Shown piece by piece: positions 33,092-41,890 of a DNA stretch of 64,000 bases. Positions within the stretch are counted from its first letter, which is position 1. Each line of letters opens with the position of its first letter. The notes beneath the pieces are model-generated. The model was given only the letters and a program-made list of their open reading frames with translations. It was not told the origin of the DNA and did no database searches. Position numbers and translations under genes: made by a program. The DNA comes from an uncultured Clostridia bacterium (GTDB taxonomy: Bacteria; Bacillota; Clostridia; Oscillospirales; Oscillospiraceae): contig CAMWFH010000001.1 in the NCBI GenBank assembly GCA_947173485.1, positions 434,001 to 498,000 on the forward strand, given 5' to 3'.

Positions 33092-33958
33092 TCAAATATT
33101 CCCTTCCCACAGGGTGCCGTAGACCACCCGGGGGATCTTTGCCGTATCGGAGATCACGTTGATATCGCCAAAGCCGTTCTGCCGCATGACGCGCAGGACG
33201 GCGTCGGCCTGTCCGATGCCCACCTCGAAGCACAGCCGCCCGCCGGGGCGGAGGACCGTGCGCCACAGGGAGGACACCGCTTGGAAGAACGCGCAGCCAT
33301 CGGCGCCGCCGTCCAGGGCCAGATGGGGCTCGAAGTCCCGGACGGAGGGGTCGAGACTGGCGATGTCGCCGGTGGGGATGTAGGGGGGGTTGCAGACGAT
33401 GCAGTCGAACTCGCCTATGTCCCTCGGGGGGCGCTCCAAAGCGTCCAGCGGCTCCACCGTGACCCGGCTGGCCAGGTCGCAGCGGCGGATGTTCTGCCGG
33501 CAGATCCGCACCGCCGCCTCCGACAGCTCCCCCAGCACCACCTGGGCGTTGGGGCAGTTCACGGCGACGGCCAGCCCCACGCAGCCGCTGCCGGCGCACA
33601 GGTCCAGCACCCGGGCGTCCTTATCGCCGATATAGTCGATGGTCTCCCCGGCCAGGACCTCCGTGTCCACCCGTGGGATAAGGACCGCCTCGCTGACATC
33701 CAGGGACAGTCCGTAGAACTCCCACTCGCCGATCAGATAGGCCACCGGCTCCCCGGCCAGCCGGCGGGAGAGCAGCTCCGCCGTCCGCCGCTCGATGGCG
33801 GGGGGGACATAGAGCCGGCCGTCCCGGATCAGCTCCTCCCGGCTCTTGCCGCCGGCGAAGCAGACGATCTCACGGGCCTCCAGAGTGGCGGCAGGGGAGC
33901 CGTCGGCCCGGAGGACCTGCCGGGTGTTCAGATAGAGGTCGTTATAGGTAATGGGCAT
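33092..33958 (-). CDS. prmC: Peptide chain release factor N5-glutamine methyltransferase
   Basis: Methylates the Gln of the GGQ motif of release factors. 288 residues. N-terminal helical domain, then IGEWEFYGLSLDVSEAVLIPRVDTEVL, the SAM-binding VLDLCAGSGCVGLAVAV (usual DLGTGSG variant), and the catalytic CNPPYIPTGDIASLDPSVRDFEPHLALDGGADGC. GGAGGTG precedes the ATG at 33958. Downstream of a DUF2461 gene and upstream of recA on the same strand. Confidence 0.96.
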   Translation of the reverse strand: MPITYNDLYLNTRQVLRADGSPAATLEAREIVCFAGGKSREELIRDGRLYVPPAIERRTAELLSRRLAGEPVAYLIGEWEFYGLSLDVSEAVLIPRVDTEVLAGETIDYIGDKDARVLDLCAGSGCVGLAVAVNCPNAQVVLGELSEAAVRICRQNIRRCDLASRVTVEPLDALERPPRDIGEFDCIVCNPPYIPTGDIASLDPSVRDFEPHLALDGGADGCAFFQAVSSLWRTVLRPGGRLCFEVGIGQADAVLRVMRQNGFGDINVISDTAKIPRVVYGTLWEGNI

Positions 33959-33981
33959 GGTGTCACCTCCGGTGTGATCGA

Positions 33982-34668
33982 TCACCACTCGGGCATCTGG
34001 AGGCCCTGGAGGGCCTCATTGAGGAAGCTCTGGAAGGGGGCCATCTCCCGGCAGAGGGCCAGGATCCGCCCCGTCAGGCCGTCCTGGTCCTGAAAGAGGC
34101 TGTCCGGCAGGGGGGCGGTGATGGTCCAGCTCTTCTGCCGGAGGCTGTCCCCCTGGGGATGGTCCGGCTCGTACCCCGCCGGCACCTTCCGCAGCCGCTC
34201 GCCCTGGACCTGGCCGAAGCTCTCCAGGAAGGCCGGCGCGGTGATGATGGACTGCCACCGCCCGCCCTGGCAGGCGATGTGGTCCCGGACGGCGCGGGTG
34301 GCCTCCCGGAACCACTGGATGGCCAGGCCGCCCCCTAAAAAGGACCGGTCCCCCGGCTGGACATAGAGGTAGGCCCCCACCGGGACCGGCGTGCGGCCCC
34401 AGGGGTTGAGGGAGGCCCGGAAGGCGGTGTGGTAGGGGCCGCCCTTCTGGGGGCGGCGGGTGTCCCGGACCAGACTGTAGGTCAGGGAGACGGGGCGGTA
34501 GTCCAGGATCCGGGGGTCCTCCTGGGCCAGCCCCAGCATGAGGGAGAGGACCAGCCCCTCGAAGTCCGCCTTGGCCGCCTTGCGCTCCTTGGCGTGGGCG
34601 TGGAACCAGTCCCGGTCGTTGTTCCATTCCAGCTGGGCCAGGTGGTCCAGCATCGGCGTCAGATCCAT
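33982..34668 (-). CDS. DUF2461 protein
   Basis: 228 residues with the DUF2461 phrases LEWNNDRDWFHAHAKERKAAKADFEGLV, RDTRRPQKGGPYHTAFRASLNPWGRTP, GAYLYVQPGDRSFLGGGLA and GDSLRQKSWTITAPLPD. The family is widespread and uncharacterised. It is part of the minus-strand run between DUF1385 and prmC, with 10 and 23 bp gaps. Confidence 0.93.
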   Translation of the reverse strand: MDLTPMLDHLAQLEWNNDRDWFHAHAKERKAAKADFEGLVLSLMLGLAQEDPRILDYRPVSLTYSLVRDTRRPQKGGPYHTAFRASLNPWGRTPVPVGAYLYVQPGDRSFLGGGLAIQWFREATRAVRDHIACQGGRWQSIITAPAFLESFGQVQGERLRKVPAGYEPDHPQGDSLRQKSWTITAPLPDSLFQDQDGLTGRILALCREMAPFQSFLNEALQGLQMPEW

Positions 34669-34678
34669 ACGGCCCCCC

Positions 34679-35635
34679 TTACCAGCTGTCCTTGCCCTTC
34701 TCCGTGGGGATGACCCGCTCCATGGCCGCGATCGCCACCTCGATCATGGAGTCGTCCGGCTCGTTGGTGGTGAAGTTCTGCATCCACAGGCCGGGGCGGG
34801 CCAGCATATTGGTGAAGGCGTTGTCGTGGCCGCCCACATAGCGGTTGAACTCATAGGTGATCCCCACCACCAGCGGCAGCAGGGCCAGCTGGATCAGCAT
34901 CCGCAGGAACACGTTCCCCACGGGGCACAGGGAGAACAGCACCGTGTTGAACAGGATCGCCACCACGATGACCACCAGCAGAAAGCTGGTGCCGCAGCGG
35001 GGGTGGTGCTTGGGCTGGATCCGCACGTTCTCCACCGTCAAGGGCAGCTCCCGCTCATAGCAGAAGATGGTCTTATGCTCCGCGCCGTGGTAGGCAAAGA
35101 CCCGCTTGATGTCCTTCATCTGGGAGACCAGGATCAGGTAGGTCATAAAGATCCCGATCCGCAGCACCGCGTCCACCAGATTCCGCAGCAGCACGCTGCC
35201 GGAGACCCGTGTGACCAGGTCGGCTAAAAAGGTGGGCAGCAGCATGAAGAGGCCGATGGAGAAAAAGACGGCCATGACCACCGCCAGGACCACCACCAGC
35301 TTCTCCATCCGCCCGCTGCCCAGCTTCTTCTCCAGCCAGCGCTCGAACTTGGAGGGCTCCGCCGTCTCCTCCTCGGGGTAGTAGTCCGCGGAGAACATGA
35401 GGGCCTTCACCCCTCTATACATGGAATCTAGGAAGGTGACGCTGCCCCGGACCAGGGGCAGGCCCAGGATGGGATAGCGGTCCCGGATGAGCCGCAGCTC
35501 CTCCTCCTGGATGACCAGTCCTCCCTTGGGGTCCCGGACGACGATGGCCTGCTTGTTGGGGCCCCGCATGAGGATCCCCTCGATCAGGGCCTGTCCGCCG
35601 ATGGTGGTGCGAAATTTTGTCTGTTCTTGCTTCAT
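34679..35635 (-). CDS. DUF1385 membrane protein (YqhQ-like)
   Basis: 318 residues. The N-terminus has TTIGGQALIEGILMRGPNKQAIVVRDPKGGL, the signature of DUF1385/YqhQ; four hydrophobic helices follow (about 118-135, 155-175, 205-225, 228-245) and a conserved YHGAEHKTIFCYERELPLTVENVRIQPKHHPRCGTSF block. A metal-dependent role is often suspected from the His/Cys/Glu block but unproven. AAGGATA precedes the ATG. It commonly neighbours prmC, as here with one gene between. Confidence 0.94.
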   Translation of the reverse strand: MKQEQTKFRTTIGGQALIEGILMRGPNKQAIVVRDPKGGLVIQEEELRLIRDRYPILGLPLVRGSVTFLDSMYRGVKALMFSADYYPEEETAEPSKFERWLEKKLGSGRMEKLVVVLAVVMAVFFSIGLFMLLPTFLADLVTRVSGSVLLRNLVDAVLRIGIFMTYLILVSQMKDIKRVFAYHGAEHKTIFCYERELPLTVENVRIQPKHHPRCGTSFLLVVIVVAILFNTVLFSLCPVGNVFLRMLIQLALLPLVVGITYEFNRYVGGHDNAFTNMLARPGLWMQNFTTNEPDDSMIEVAIAAMERVIPTEKGKDSW

Positions 35636-35680
35636 GGGATATCCTTCTATTCTGAAAAGTAAGATAAAGGTCCTTCCGGC

Positions 35681-37120
35681 CTACCGCAGGGGCAGGCAGA
35701 TGGTGACGATGGCGCCGCCGCCCTCGGCGTTGGCGATGTGGAAGGACCCGTTGTGGAGCTGGACGATCTCCTCGCAGACCGCCAGGCCGATGCCGGACCC
35801 CCTGGCCTTGGAGGAGCCCTTATAGAATTTCTGCTTCACGAAGGGCAGCTCCTCCGCCGGGATCCCCGGCCCGTGGTCCCGGACGGTGAGGACGGCCTGG
35901 TCCCCCTGGACGGAGACGGCGGCCTCGATTCGCCCCCCTGCCCCGCCGTGCTTGGCGGCGTTGTCCAGCACGTTGCAGAACACCTGCTTCAGCCGCTCCG
36001 GGTCCCCGGAGACCGGCGGCAGGATGGTCCCGCCGTCGTCATAGCGCAGCTCGATCCGCTCCTGGCGGAACAGCTCCCGATAGGTGTAGACCGCGTCCTC
36101 GAACTCCGCCTGGAGGTCCACCTGCTCCACATGGAGGATGAAGCGGCCGTCCTCCATCTTGGAGAAGTCCAGCAGCTCCTCCACCATCCCCGTCAGCCGC
36201 CGGTTCTCCTTCAGTAGGATCCCCAGCCCCCGGCGCAGCTGCTCCGGGTCGCCGCCGCTGTCCACCTCGGCCAGCAGGGTCTCCCCCCAGCCGTTGATGG
36301 CGGTCAGGGGCGTGCGCAGCTCGTGGGAGACGGAGGAGATGAACTCGTTCTTGATCTGCTCGGCCTGCTTGATCTTCTCCGACATATCGTTGACCGCGTC
36401 CACCAGCTCCGCCAGCTCGTCGCTGTAGTGGTTCTCCAGCTGGATGCCGTAGCTGCCGCCGGAGATCCGCTTGGCGGTCTGGGTGACCTCCGCTACCGGC
36501 TCCACCACGCTGTTGATGAAGACGATGCTGGTGAAGTAGACCAGCAGCAGGCAGAGCAGGGCGATGCCGGTCACCGCCAGGACGTTGAACAGGATCTTCC
36601 GGTCCACGTCGTTGGTGGCGGACACATAGCGAATCGCCCCCACCACCCGGCCCTCGAAGGTCAGAGGCGCGCAGACGGAGAGGATGGTCTGGCCGGTGAT
36701 GGGGTCCCGGCCCTTATAGGCCCCCGTCTCCCCCTGGCCCAGGGCGGCGGACACGTCGGCGGTGTCCACCCGCAGCCCGGCGGTGAGGCGGGAGTAGCTG
36801 GAGACCAGGACCCGGCCGCTGCTGGTGATGAACTGCAGCTCCAGCCAGTCCTTCTCCTCGAACTCCTCCACATAGGCGCTGGCCATCTGGTAGTAGGCAT
36901 TGTAGCTGGTCATGGCGATGGTGTTGAACACCTCCGCCCCGTTGCTGGCCTTGCTCTCCATATCCGAGCGCATCCCGTTGTAGTAGTAGTCCGATATGCC
37001 GGCGGCGAACACCCCCACCACCATCACCACCGCCAGCAGCACCGGCAGCAGCGTGTTCAGGAGCCACCGCTTCCGCAGGCCCCGGATCCGGATCGGCGCG
37101 GCCCTGCTCTCCTTATCCAT
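35681..37120 (-). CDS. Membrane sensor histidine kinase (PhoR/ResE type)
   Basis: 479 residues. TM helix at about 20-40, extracytoplasmic sensor domain (about 45-165, Cache/PAS-like), TM helix about 170-195, HAMP (VEPVAEVTQTAKRISGGSYG), HisKA with FISSVSHELRTPLTAINGWGETL (phospho-His), and HATPase_c with VFCNVLDNAAKHG, VRDHGPGIP and ARGSGIGLAVCEEIVQLHNG. Start taken at the ATG that overlaps the regulator's TGA by 1 bp; a GTG 12 bp earlier is also possible. Partner of the response regulator just upstream. Signal unknown. Confidence 0.95.
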   Translation of the reverse strand: MDKESRAAPIRIRGLRKRWLLNTLLPVLLAVVMVVGVFAAGISDYYYNGMRSDMESKASNGAEVFNTIAMTSYNAYYQMASAYVEEFEEKDWLELQFITSSGRVLVSSYSRLTAGLRVDTADVSAALGQGETGAYKGRDPITGQTILSVCAPLTFEGRVVGAIRYVSATNDVDRKILFNVLAVTGIALLCLLLVYFTSIVFINSVVEPVAEVTQTAKRISGGSYGIQLENHYSDELAELVDAVNDMSEKIKQAEQIKNEFISSVSHELRTPLTAINGWGETLLAEVDSGGDPEQLRRGLGILLKENRRLTGMVEELLDFSKMEDGRFILHVEQVDLQAEFEDAVYTYRELFRQERIELRYDDGGTILPPVSGDPERLKQVFCNVLDNAAKHGGAGGRIEAAVSVQGDQAVLTVRDHGPGIPAEELPFVKQKFYKGSSKARGSGIGLAVCEEIVQLHNGSFHIANAEGGGAIVTICLPLR

Positions 37121-37812
37121 CAGAAGCCCCACTTATAGCCATAGCCCCACACGGTGGTGATATAGGTGGGGTTCTGGGCGTTGTCCTCGATCTTCAGCCG
37201 CAGCCGGCGGATGTTCACGTCCACGGTCTTCAGCTCGCCGAAGTAGTCCTTGCCCCAGACCATATCTAAGATCTCCTCCCGGCTCAGGGCCTTCCCCGGG
37301 TTCTCCATGAACATCTTCATGATGGAGTATTCCACCTGGGTCAGCTTCACCCGGACGCCGTTCTTCTCCAGGGTCCGGTTGCGGGTGTTGAGCAGGAAGG
37401 GATCCTGGTAGATCTCCCCGGCCTGCTCCATGGCCATGCCCCCGCCGGCCCGGCGGAAGAGGGCGTCCACCCGGGCGGTCAGCTCCGCCGGGGAGAAGGG
37501 CTTGGTCACATAGTCGTCCGCCCCGGTCATCAGGCCCGTCACCTTGTCCATCTCCTGGCTGCGGGCGGTGAGCATGATGATCCCGATGCGGGTATTGGTG
37601 GCCCGGATCCGGCGGCAGACCTCGAAGCCGTCGATGCCGGGGAGCATGATGTCCAGCAGGGCCACCCGAACATCCGGGTCCTCTCGCAGCCGCTCCAGGG
37701 CCTCCTCGCCGGTCTCGGCCTCCACCACATCATAGCCGGCGCGGTTCAGATTGATGACGATAAAGCTGTGGATGCTGGACTCGTCCTCCAGGACCAGGAC
37801 CTTTCTTGCCAT
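37120..37812 (-). CDS. OmpR/PhoB-family response regulator
   Basis: 230 residues. Receiver: LVLEDESSIHSFIVINL (acidic pocket), ALLDIMLPGIDGFEVC (phospho-Asp near residue 52), MLTARSQ and VTKPFSPAEL (Lys). C-terminal winged helix: LTQVEYSIMKMFMENPGKALSREEILDMVWG, VDVNIRRLRLKIED and TVWGYGYKWGF. AAGGAAGG precedes the ATG. Translationally coupled to its kinase. A lipoprotein gene lies 27 bp upstream on the same strand and may belong to the same transcript. Confidence 0.96.
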   Translation of the reverse strand: MARKVLVLEDESSIHSFIVINLNRAGYDVVEAETGEEALERLREDPDVRVALLDIMLPGIDGFEVCRRIRATNTRIGIIMLTARSQEMDKVTGLMTGADDYVTKPFSPAELTARVDALFRRAGGGMAMEQAGEIYQDPFLLNTRNRTLEKNGVRVKLTQVEYSIMKMFMENPGKALSREEILDMVWGKDYFGELKTVDVNIRRLRLKIEDNAQNPTYITTVWGYGYKWGF

Positions 37813-37839
37813 GGTGCGTCCTTCCTTTCTCGTAAGGTC

Positions 37840-39177
37840 TCAGCTGCCCCACTCCCGCTGTATCACCCGGAAGCGGGAGCGGAGGGCCTCCTCGTCGATG
37901 GTGTGGGCCCAGGAGGCGGCTTCCTCCGTGAAGGCGGCGGCATAGATGGTGCTGCCCCCCTGGCGGAGGAGGATGAAGCGGCCGCCCCGGACCGCCCGGC
38001 TCTCCCGGTTGGCGCCGGTGAGGGTGTAGATCGTCAAAAAGTCCACGAAAGTGCCCTGCCGCTGGAAGCTGAAGACGGTGGCGCGCTCGTCGCCGGCGCC
38101 GCTGCGGCGGATCCGGATCCGCCCGTCCCACTCCTCCGGCAGGAAGAGGAACCAGTCCTCCTCCTGGTCGTGGTAGGTCTGGCAGGCCTCCCGGTAGCCG
38201 CCCAGGCTGTCGTAGCGCCGCCAGGAGATCTTCCAGTCCGCGCTGGTCCCGGCGGCCAGGTCCTCCACCTCCAGCAGGGGCACGGGGACGGGCACCTCCG
38301 TCACCCCGTCCTCGTCCACGTCCATGGGCCGCAGGCCCACATAGCGAGCGATCTCCCCGGAGACGCCGGTGGTGGGGCTGATGGTCAGGTCCGTGAGCCG
38401 CCCCTCCCGGCAGACCAGGATATCCGTCACGGCCCAGGTCTCGTCCAGGACGCCGGTGACGAACAGCGCCGGCTCTCCCTCGCCCACCGTGCCGATGGTG
38501 CTGCTCTGGAGCTCCGCCATGGTCATAGACAGGCGGGTGCTGGACTGGATCGCCAGGGACCCGTCCTCCCGCCAGGTATAGAACTCGGCCACGTTGTCCT
38601 CTCCGTCTCCCCGGAGGACGGTCACCTCCTGGCGGCTGTCCTGGTCTAAGTCGCCCACGGTGAAGCGGACATAGTTGGTGGTCATCAGGGGGACCGGGTC
38701 CAGGCCCCGCAGACCATAGACCGTGAGGGCCTGGAGCTCCGGGGAGGCCCGCCAGCTCACCAGCAGCTCCGAGAGGCCGTCGCCGTCCATGTCGGTATAC
38801 TGGACGCTGTAAAAGGCGGTGCCGCTGCTCTCGATCAGGGCCGTCTGGCGGTAAGCGCCGTCATCGGTCTGGAAGATATAGATCTTCAGGGGCTGCTCGT
38901 CGCCGCTGCGGCGGAAGAAGGCCACCGCCTCCTGGGTGCCGTCGCCGTCCAGGTCCACCAGCTGCACCGGCTGGATGTTGGCCCCGGAGGTGGGGGCGGC
39001 GTACTCCGCGTCCTGGTCCTGGATGGCGTCCAGCTGGGCCTGGAGCTCGGTATACTCCGCCGGCAGGCGGGGGAGCTGATAGAGCTCGTTGAAAGAGGCG
39101 CCGAACAGGCACCCGGTCAGGGCAAGGGCGGTGAGGATGGGCAGGCCCATCCGCGCCAGCCGTTTTTTCCAGGTCAA
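37840..39177 (-). CDS. Lipoprotein with repeated DxDxDG (VCBS/FG-GAP-like) motifs
   Basis: About 445 residues. A TTG at 39177 behind AAGGAGGCG is the likely start; the ATG 30 bp earlier has no ribosome site. Signal peptide with lipobox LTGC (Cys23) predicts a lipid anchor. Four calcium-binding-type loops recur: DLDGDGTQE, DMDGDGLSE, DLDQDSRQE and DVDEDGVTE, each followed by a beta strand, as in VCBS/FG-GAP propeller repeats. The C-terminal third is a separate domain (SADWKISWRRYDSLGG, DEWDGRIRIRRSG). It sits directly upstream of the two-component genes, so it might supply an extracellular input to the kinase; this is inference. Confidence 0.85.
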   Translation of the reverse strand: MTWKKRLARMGLPILTALALTGCLFGASFNELYQLPRLPAEYTELQAQLDAIQDQDAEYAAPTSGANIQPVQLVDLDGDGTQEAVAFFRRSGDEQPLKIYIFQTDDGAYRQTALIESSGTAFYSVQYTDMDGDGLSELLVSWRASPELQALTVYGLRGLDPVPLMTTNYVRFTVGDLDQDSRQEVTVLRGDGEDNVAEFYTWREDGSLAIQSSTRLSMTMAELQSSTIGTVGEGEPALFVTGVLDETWAVTDILVCREGRLTDLTISPTTGVSGEIARYVGLRPMDVDEDGVTEVPVPVPLLEVEDLAAGTSADWKISWRRYDSLGGYREACQTYHDQEEDWFLFLPEEWDGRIRIRRSGAGDERATVFSFQRQGTFVDFLTIYTLTGANRESRAVRGGRFILLRQGGSTIYAAAFTEEAASWAHTIDEEALRSRFRVIQREWGS

Positions 39178-39216
39178 GGCAGCGCCTCCTTTCCGCAGAC
39201 TTCTCATATTACGGTA

Positions 39217-39507
39217 TCATACCATAGTTTTCTCGATTTTGGTAGTCCTTGCGGGGATTTTATTTGGGATCTTTCTGGGAGCGTCGCCAGCGGCCCTCAG
39301 AAGGACATCCGCCAGCTGGGAGATCTCGGACAGATGCTGGTGGGTATGGTCCTCCAGACGCCGCAGGTAGGCGCTGCACCCCCGCCGCAGCCGCAGGACC
39401 TCCCTGTGGCGGCAGAACGCCTCCAGGGCGATGATATCGCCGGACAGGTCTACGATGTTCTGCTGGATCTCCGCCAGGATAGCTTCGGTCTTTTCGCTCA
39501 TTGGCAT
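39217..39507 (-). CDS. Small helical protein of unknown function
   Basis: 96 residues: MPMSEKTEAILAEIQQNIVDLSGDIIALEAFCRHREVLRLRRG, then LEDHTHQHLSEISQLADVLLRAAG and a basic tail. Helical with heptad-like Leu/Ile spacing. GGAGGG precedes the ATG at 39507. No homologue recognised. The 390 bp upstream (to the asnB promoter at 39895) hold no gene that I can support. Confidence 0.6.
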   Translation of the reverse strand: MPMSEKTEAILAEIQQNIVDLSGDIIALEAFCRHREVLRLRRGCSAYLRRLEDHTHQHLSEISQLADVLLRAAGDAPRKIPNKIPARTTKIEKTMV

Positions 39508-39894
39508 AGTTCCCTCCAATATATCAAAAATAGGCAGGAACACCATAGCACAAAGCTAGAAAAAAAGATATCGCCACATTGATGACAGGCTGTTGACAGT
39601 GTGACGATACTATGGATAGCTGTCAAGAATCTTTGCTTGCTCTTTACAATAAAAAACGAATTATTTTATCAAAATCTGTTTGTTTAAGCCCACATTCGGA
39701 GAAGTCACAAAAATATGTTTCCACTCAAAGCCCCTCTCCGACCCCGGCGCAAGAGCTTATCACTGCCAGGCGTGCGGCCTCCTCCTGATGAAAAAGGCAG
39801 ACAACTGATATAGGGGGGCGCGCCCCCCTTCCCCGCGCACAAAGCTTACAGAAATAATTTGACCGGACGGAAAATTTCTTGTGAAAAACAAACG

Positions 39895-39924
39895 TTGACA
39901 ACCTGGGGACATTGCGTGTATGAT
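39895..39924 (+). promoter_or_regulatory. Promoter of the asnB-glnN operon
   Basis: TTGACA (39895-39900), 18-bp spacer, TATGAT (39919-39924), followed by the T-box leader. Confidence 0.7.
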
Positions 39925-39949
39925 TTCAGCATAACTCAAAAGCGCACAG

Positions 39950-40252
39950 GCTTTGATGGAGACAAGTATCGGGAGCGGTCACCCTCAGTGAGCGGGAGAT
40001 AGTGGGAACCCCGTGGCAGAGCTTTCGCGAATAACACTCTGGAGCCTCGACCCAAAAGGTCCACACCTAGTAGGGAAGACGGGTTGGCCCGTTACAGCCA
40101 TAGGGTCTACCGAAAGGCCGGACCCGAAGGGGCCGTTCATATAGGGGCGGCAATTTAGGTGGCACCGCGGATACCGGCGATTCGTCCTAAGATCCTTACT
40201 TGAATCTTGGACGCCGGCAGAGACGCAGGTGTCTTTTGCTTTTTGGCGCCTG
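39950..40252 (+). promoter_or_regulatory. T-box leader, Asn specifier (AAC)
   Basis: Elements in order: GATGGAGACAAGTA (39955-39968), the Stem I GA-motif and AGTA; a terminal-loop region; the presumed specifier AAC at 40033-40035 in GAATAACACT; the canonical T-box sequence TTTAGGTGGCACCGCGG (about 40154-40170); and a terminator made of CCGGCGATTCGTCC pairing with GGACGCCGG (to about 40217) followed by T-rich sequence to 40247. AAC fits asparagine, the product of the downstream asnB. Uncharged tRNA-Asn should therefore switch the operon on. Confidence 0.9.
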
Positions 40253-40272
40253 GGTCAGAAAGCGAGGTTTTT

Positions 40273-41853
40273 ATGTGCGCGATCATGGGATACACAGGGC
40301 AGGATATCAGCAGAGCCGAGCTGGAGCGGCATTTCGCCTGCCTGAAGAGCCGGGGGCCGGATCAGAGCCGGACCATCGAGACCGCCGGCGGGACGCTGCT
40401 CTTCCACCGGCTGAGCATCATGGGACTGAGCGAGGCGGGGATGCAGCCCTTCCAGCGGGACGGCTGCACCCTGGTCTGCAACGGGGAGCTGTACGGCTTC
40501 CGGCCCATGAAGGCGGCCCTGGAGGAGCGGGGCTGGACCTTCCAGAGCGGCAGCGACTGCGAGATCCTGATCCCCCTGTGGCGGGAACACGGCGTGGAGA
40601 TGTTCTCCCTGCTGGACGCGGAATTTGCCCTGGTCCTCTATGACGGCCGGACCGGCTCCTGGCTGGCGGCCCGGGACCCCATCGGCATCCGCCCCCTGTA
40701 CTACGGCTACAGCCAGAGCGGCCACATCCTTTTTGCCAGCGAGCCCAAGGCCCTGATGGGCCTGACCGGCAAGGTCTGCCCCTTCCCGCCGGGGCACTAC
40801 TACCTGGACGGGGCCTTCCACTGCTACTGCGATATCACCCAGGTAGACACGGTCTGCACCGACGACCTGGACACGGTGTGCCGGAACATTCGAGAGAAGC
40901 TGATCGCCGGAGTGACCAAGCGTCTGGACGCCGATGCCCCGGTGGGGTTCCTCCTCTCCGGCGGGCTGGACAGCTCCCTGGTGTGCGCCATCGCCGCCCG
41001 GCAGTCTGAAAAGCCCATCGAGACCTACGCCGTGGGCATGGACACCGACCCCATCGACCTCAAGTATGCCCGGCAGGTGGCGGACTATATCGGCAGCCGC
41101 CACCACGAGATCCACATCACCCGCCAGGACGTGCTGGACACCCTGGACGAGCTGATCTACCTCCTGGGCACCTATGATATCACCACCATCCGGGCCAGCA
41201 TGGGGATGTACCTGGTCTGCCGGGCCATCCGGCAGCAGAGCGGCCTGCGGGTGATCCTCACCGGGGAGCTGAGCGACGAGCTGTTCGGCTATAAGTACAC
41301 CGACTTCGCCCCCTCCCCGGCGGCCTTCCAGCAGGAGGCCGTGAAGCGGATCGGCGAGATCCATATGTACGATGTCCTTCGGGCGGACCGGTGCATCTCC
41401 GCCAACAGCCTGGAGGCCCGGGTCCCCTTCGGCGACCTGGACTTCGTCCGCTATGTCATGGCCATCGACCCGGCCAAAAAGGTCAACGTCTACGGCAAGG
41501 GCAAGTACCTCCTCCGGCGGGCCTTCGCCGGAGACTACCTGCCGGAGAGCATCCTCCAGCGGGAGAAGGCCGCTTTCTCCGACGCGGTGGGCCACTCCCT
41601 GGTGGACGACCTGAAAGCCTACGCGGAGGAGTGCTACGGCCCGGACTGGCAGGCCGCCGCGGAGCGCTACAGCTATCACGCCAAGCCCTTCACCAAGGAG
41701 TCCCTGCTGTACCGGGAGATCTTCGAGAAATATTACCCCGGCCAGGCCGCCATGGTGGCGGACTTCTGGATGCCCAACCGGGACTGGGAGGGCTGCGACG
41801 TGGACGACCCCAGCGCCCGGGTGCTGGGCAACTACGGGGCCTCCGGTGAATGA
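40273..41853 (+). CDS. asnB: Asparagine synthetase B (glutamine-hydrolysing)
   Basis: 526 residues. The ATG at 40273 places the catalytic Cys at position 2 (MCAIMGY), as required for the class II glutaminase domain; LKSRGPDQS, FHRLSIMGLS and CNGELYGF follow. The synthetase domain has FLLSGGLDSSLV (ATP pyrophosphatase loop, near 235) and LTGELSDELFGYKYTDFAPS. Slightly shorter than the 554-residue E. coli enzyme. The T-box with an Asn specifier upstream supports asparagine as product. glnN follows 37 bp later, so glutamine supply and its use for asparagine are in one operon. Confidence 0.97.
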   Translation: MCAIMGYTGQDISRAELERHFACLKSRGPDQSRTIETAGGTLLFHRLSIMGLSEAGMQPFQRDGCTLVCNGELYGFRPMKAALEERGWTFQSGSDCEILIPLWREHGVEMFSLLDAEFALVLYDGRTGSWLAARDPIGIRPLYYGYSQSGHILFASEPKALMGLTGKVCPFPPGHYYLDGAFHCYCDITQVDTVCTDDLDTVCRNIREKLIAGVTKRLDADAPVGFLLSGGLDSSLVCAIAARQSEKPIETYAVGMDTDPIDLKYARQVADYIGSRHHEIHITRQDVLDTLDELIYLLGTYDITTIRASMGMYLVCRAIRQQSGLRVILTGELSDELFGYKYTDFAPSPAAFQQEAVKRIGEIHMYDVLRADRCISANSLEARVPFGDLDFVRYVMAIDPAKKVNVYGKGKYLLRRAFAGDYLPESILQREKAAFSDAVGHSLVDDLKAYAEECYGPDWQAAAERYSYHAKPFTKESLLYREIFEKYYPGQAAMVADFWMPNRDWEGCDVDDPSARVLGNYGASGE

Positions 41854-41890
41854 ACGCTATTACACGCCATTCGGCGAAAGGAGCATACGC

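Noticed and set aside
31865..34093. A 742-codon plus-strand frame
   Set aside because: Antisense to recA and prmC, both unmistakable; composition is that of a GC-rich shadow frame.
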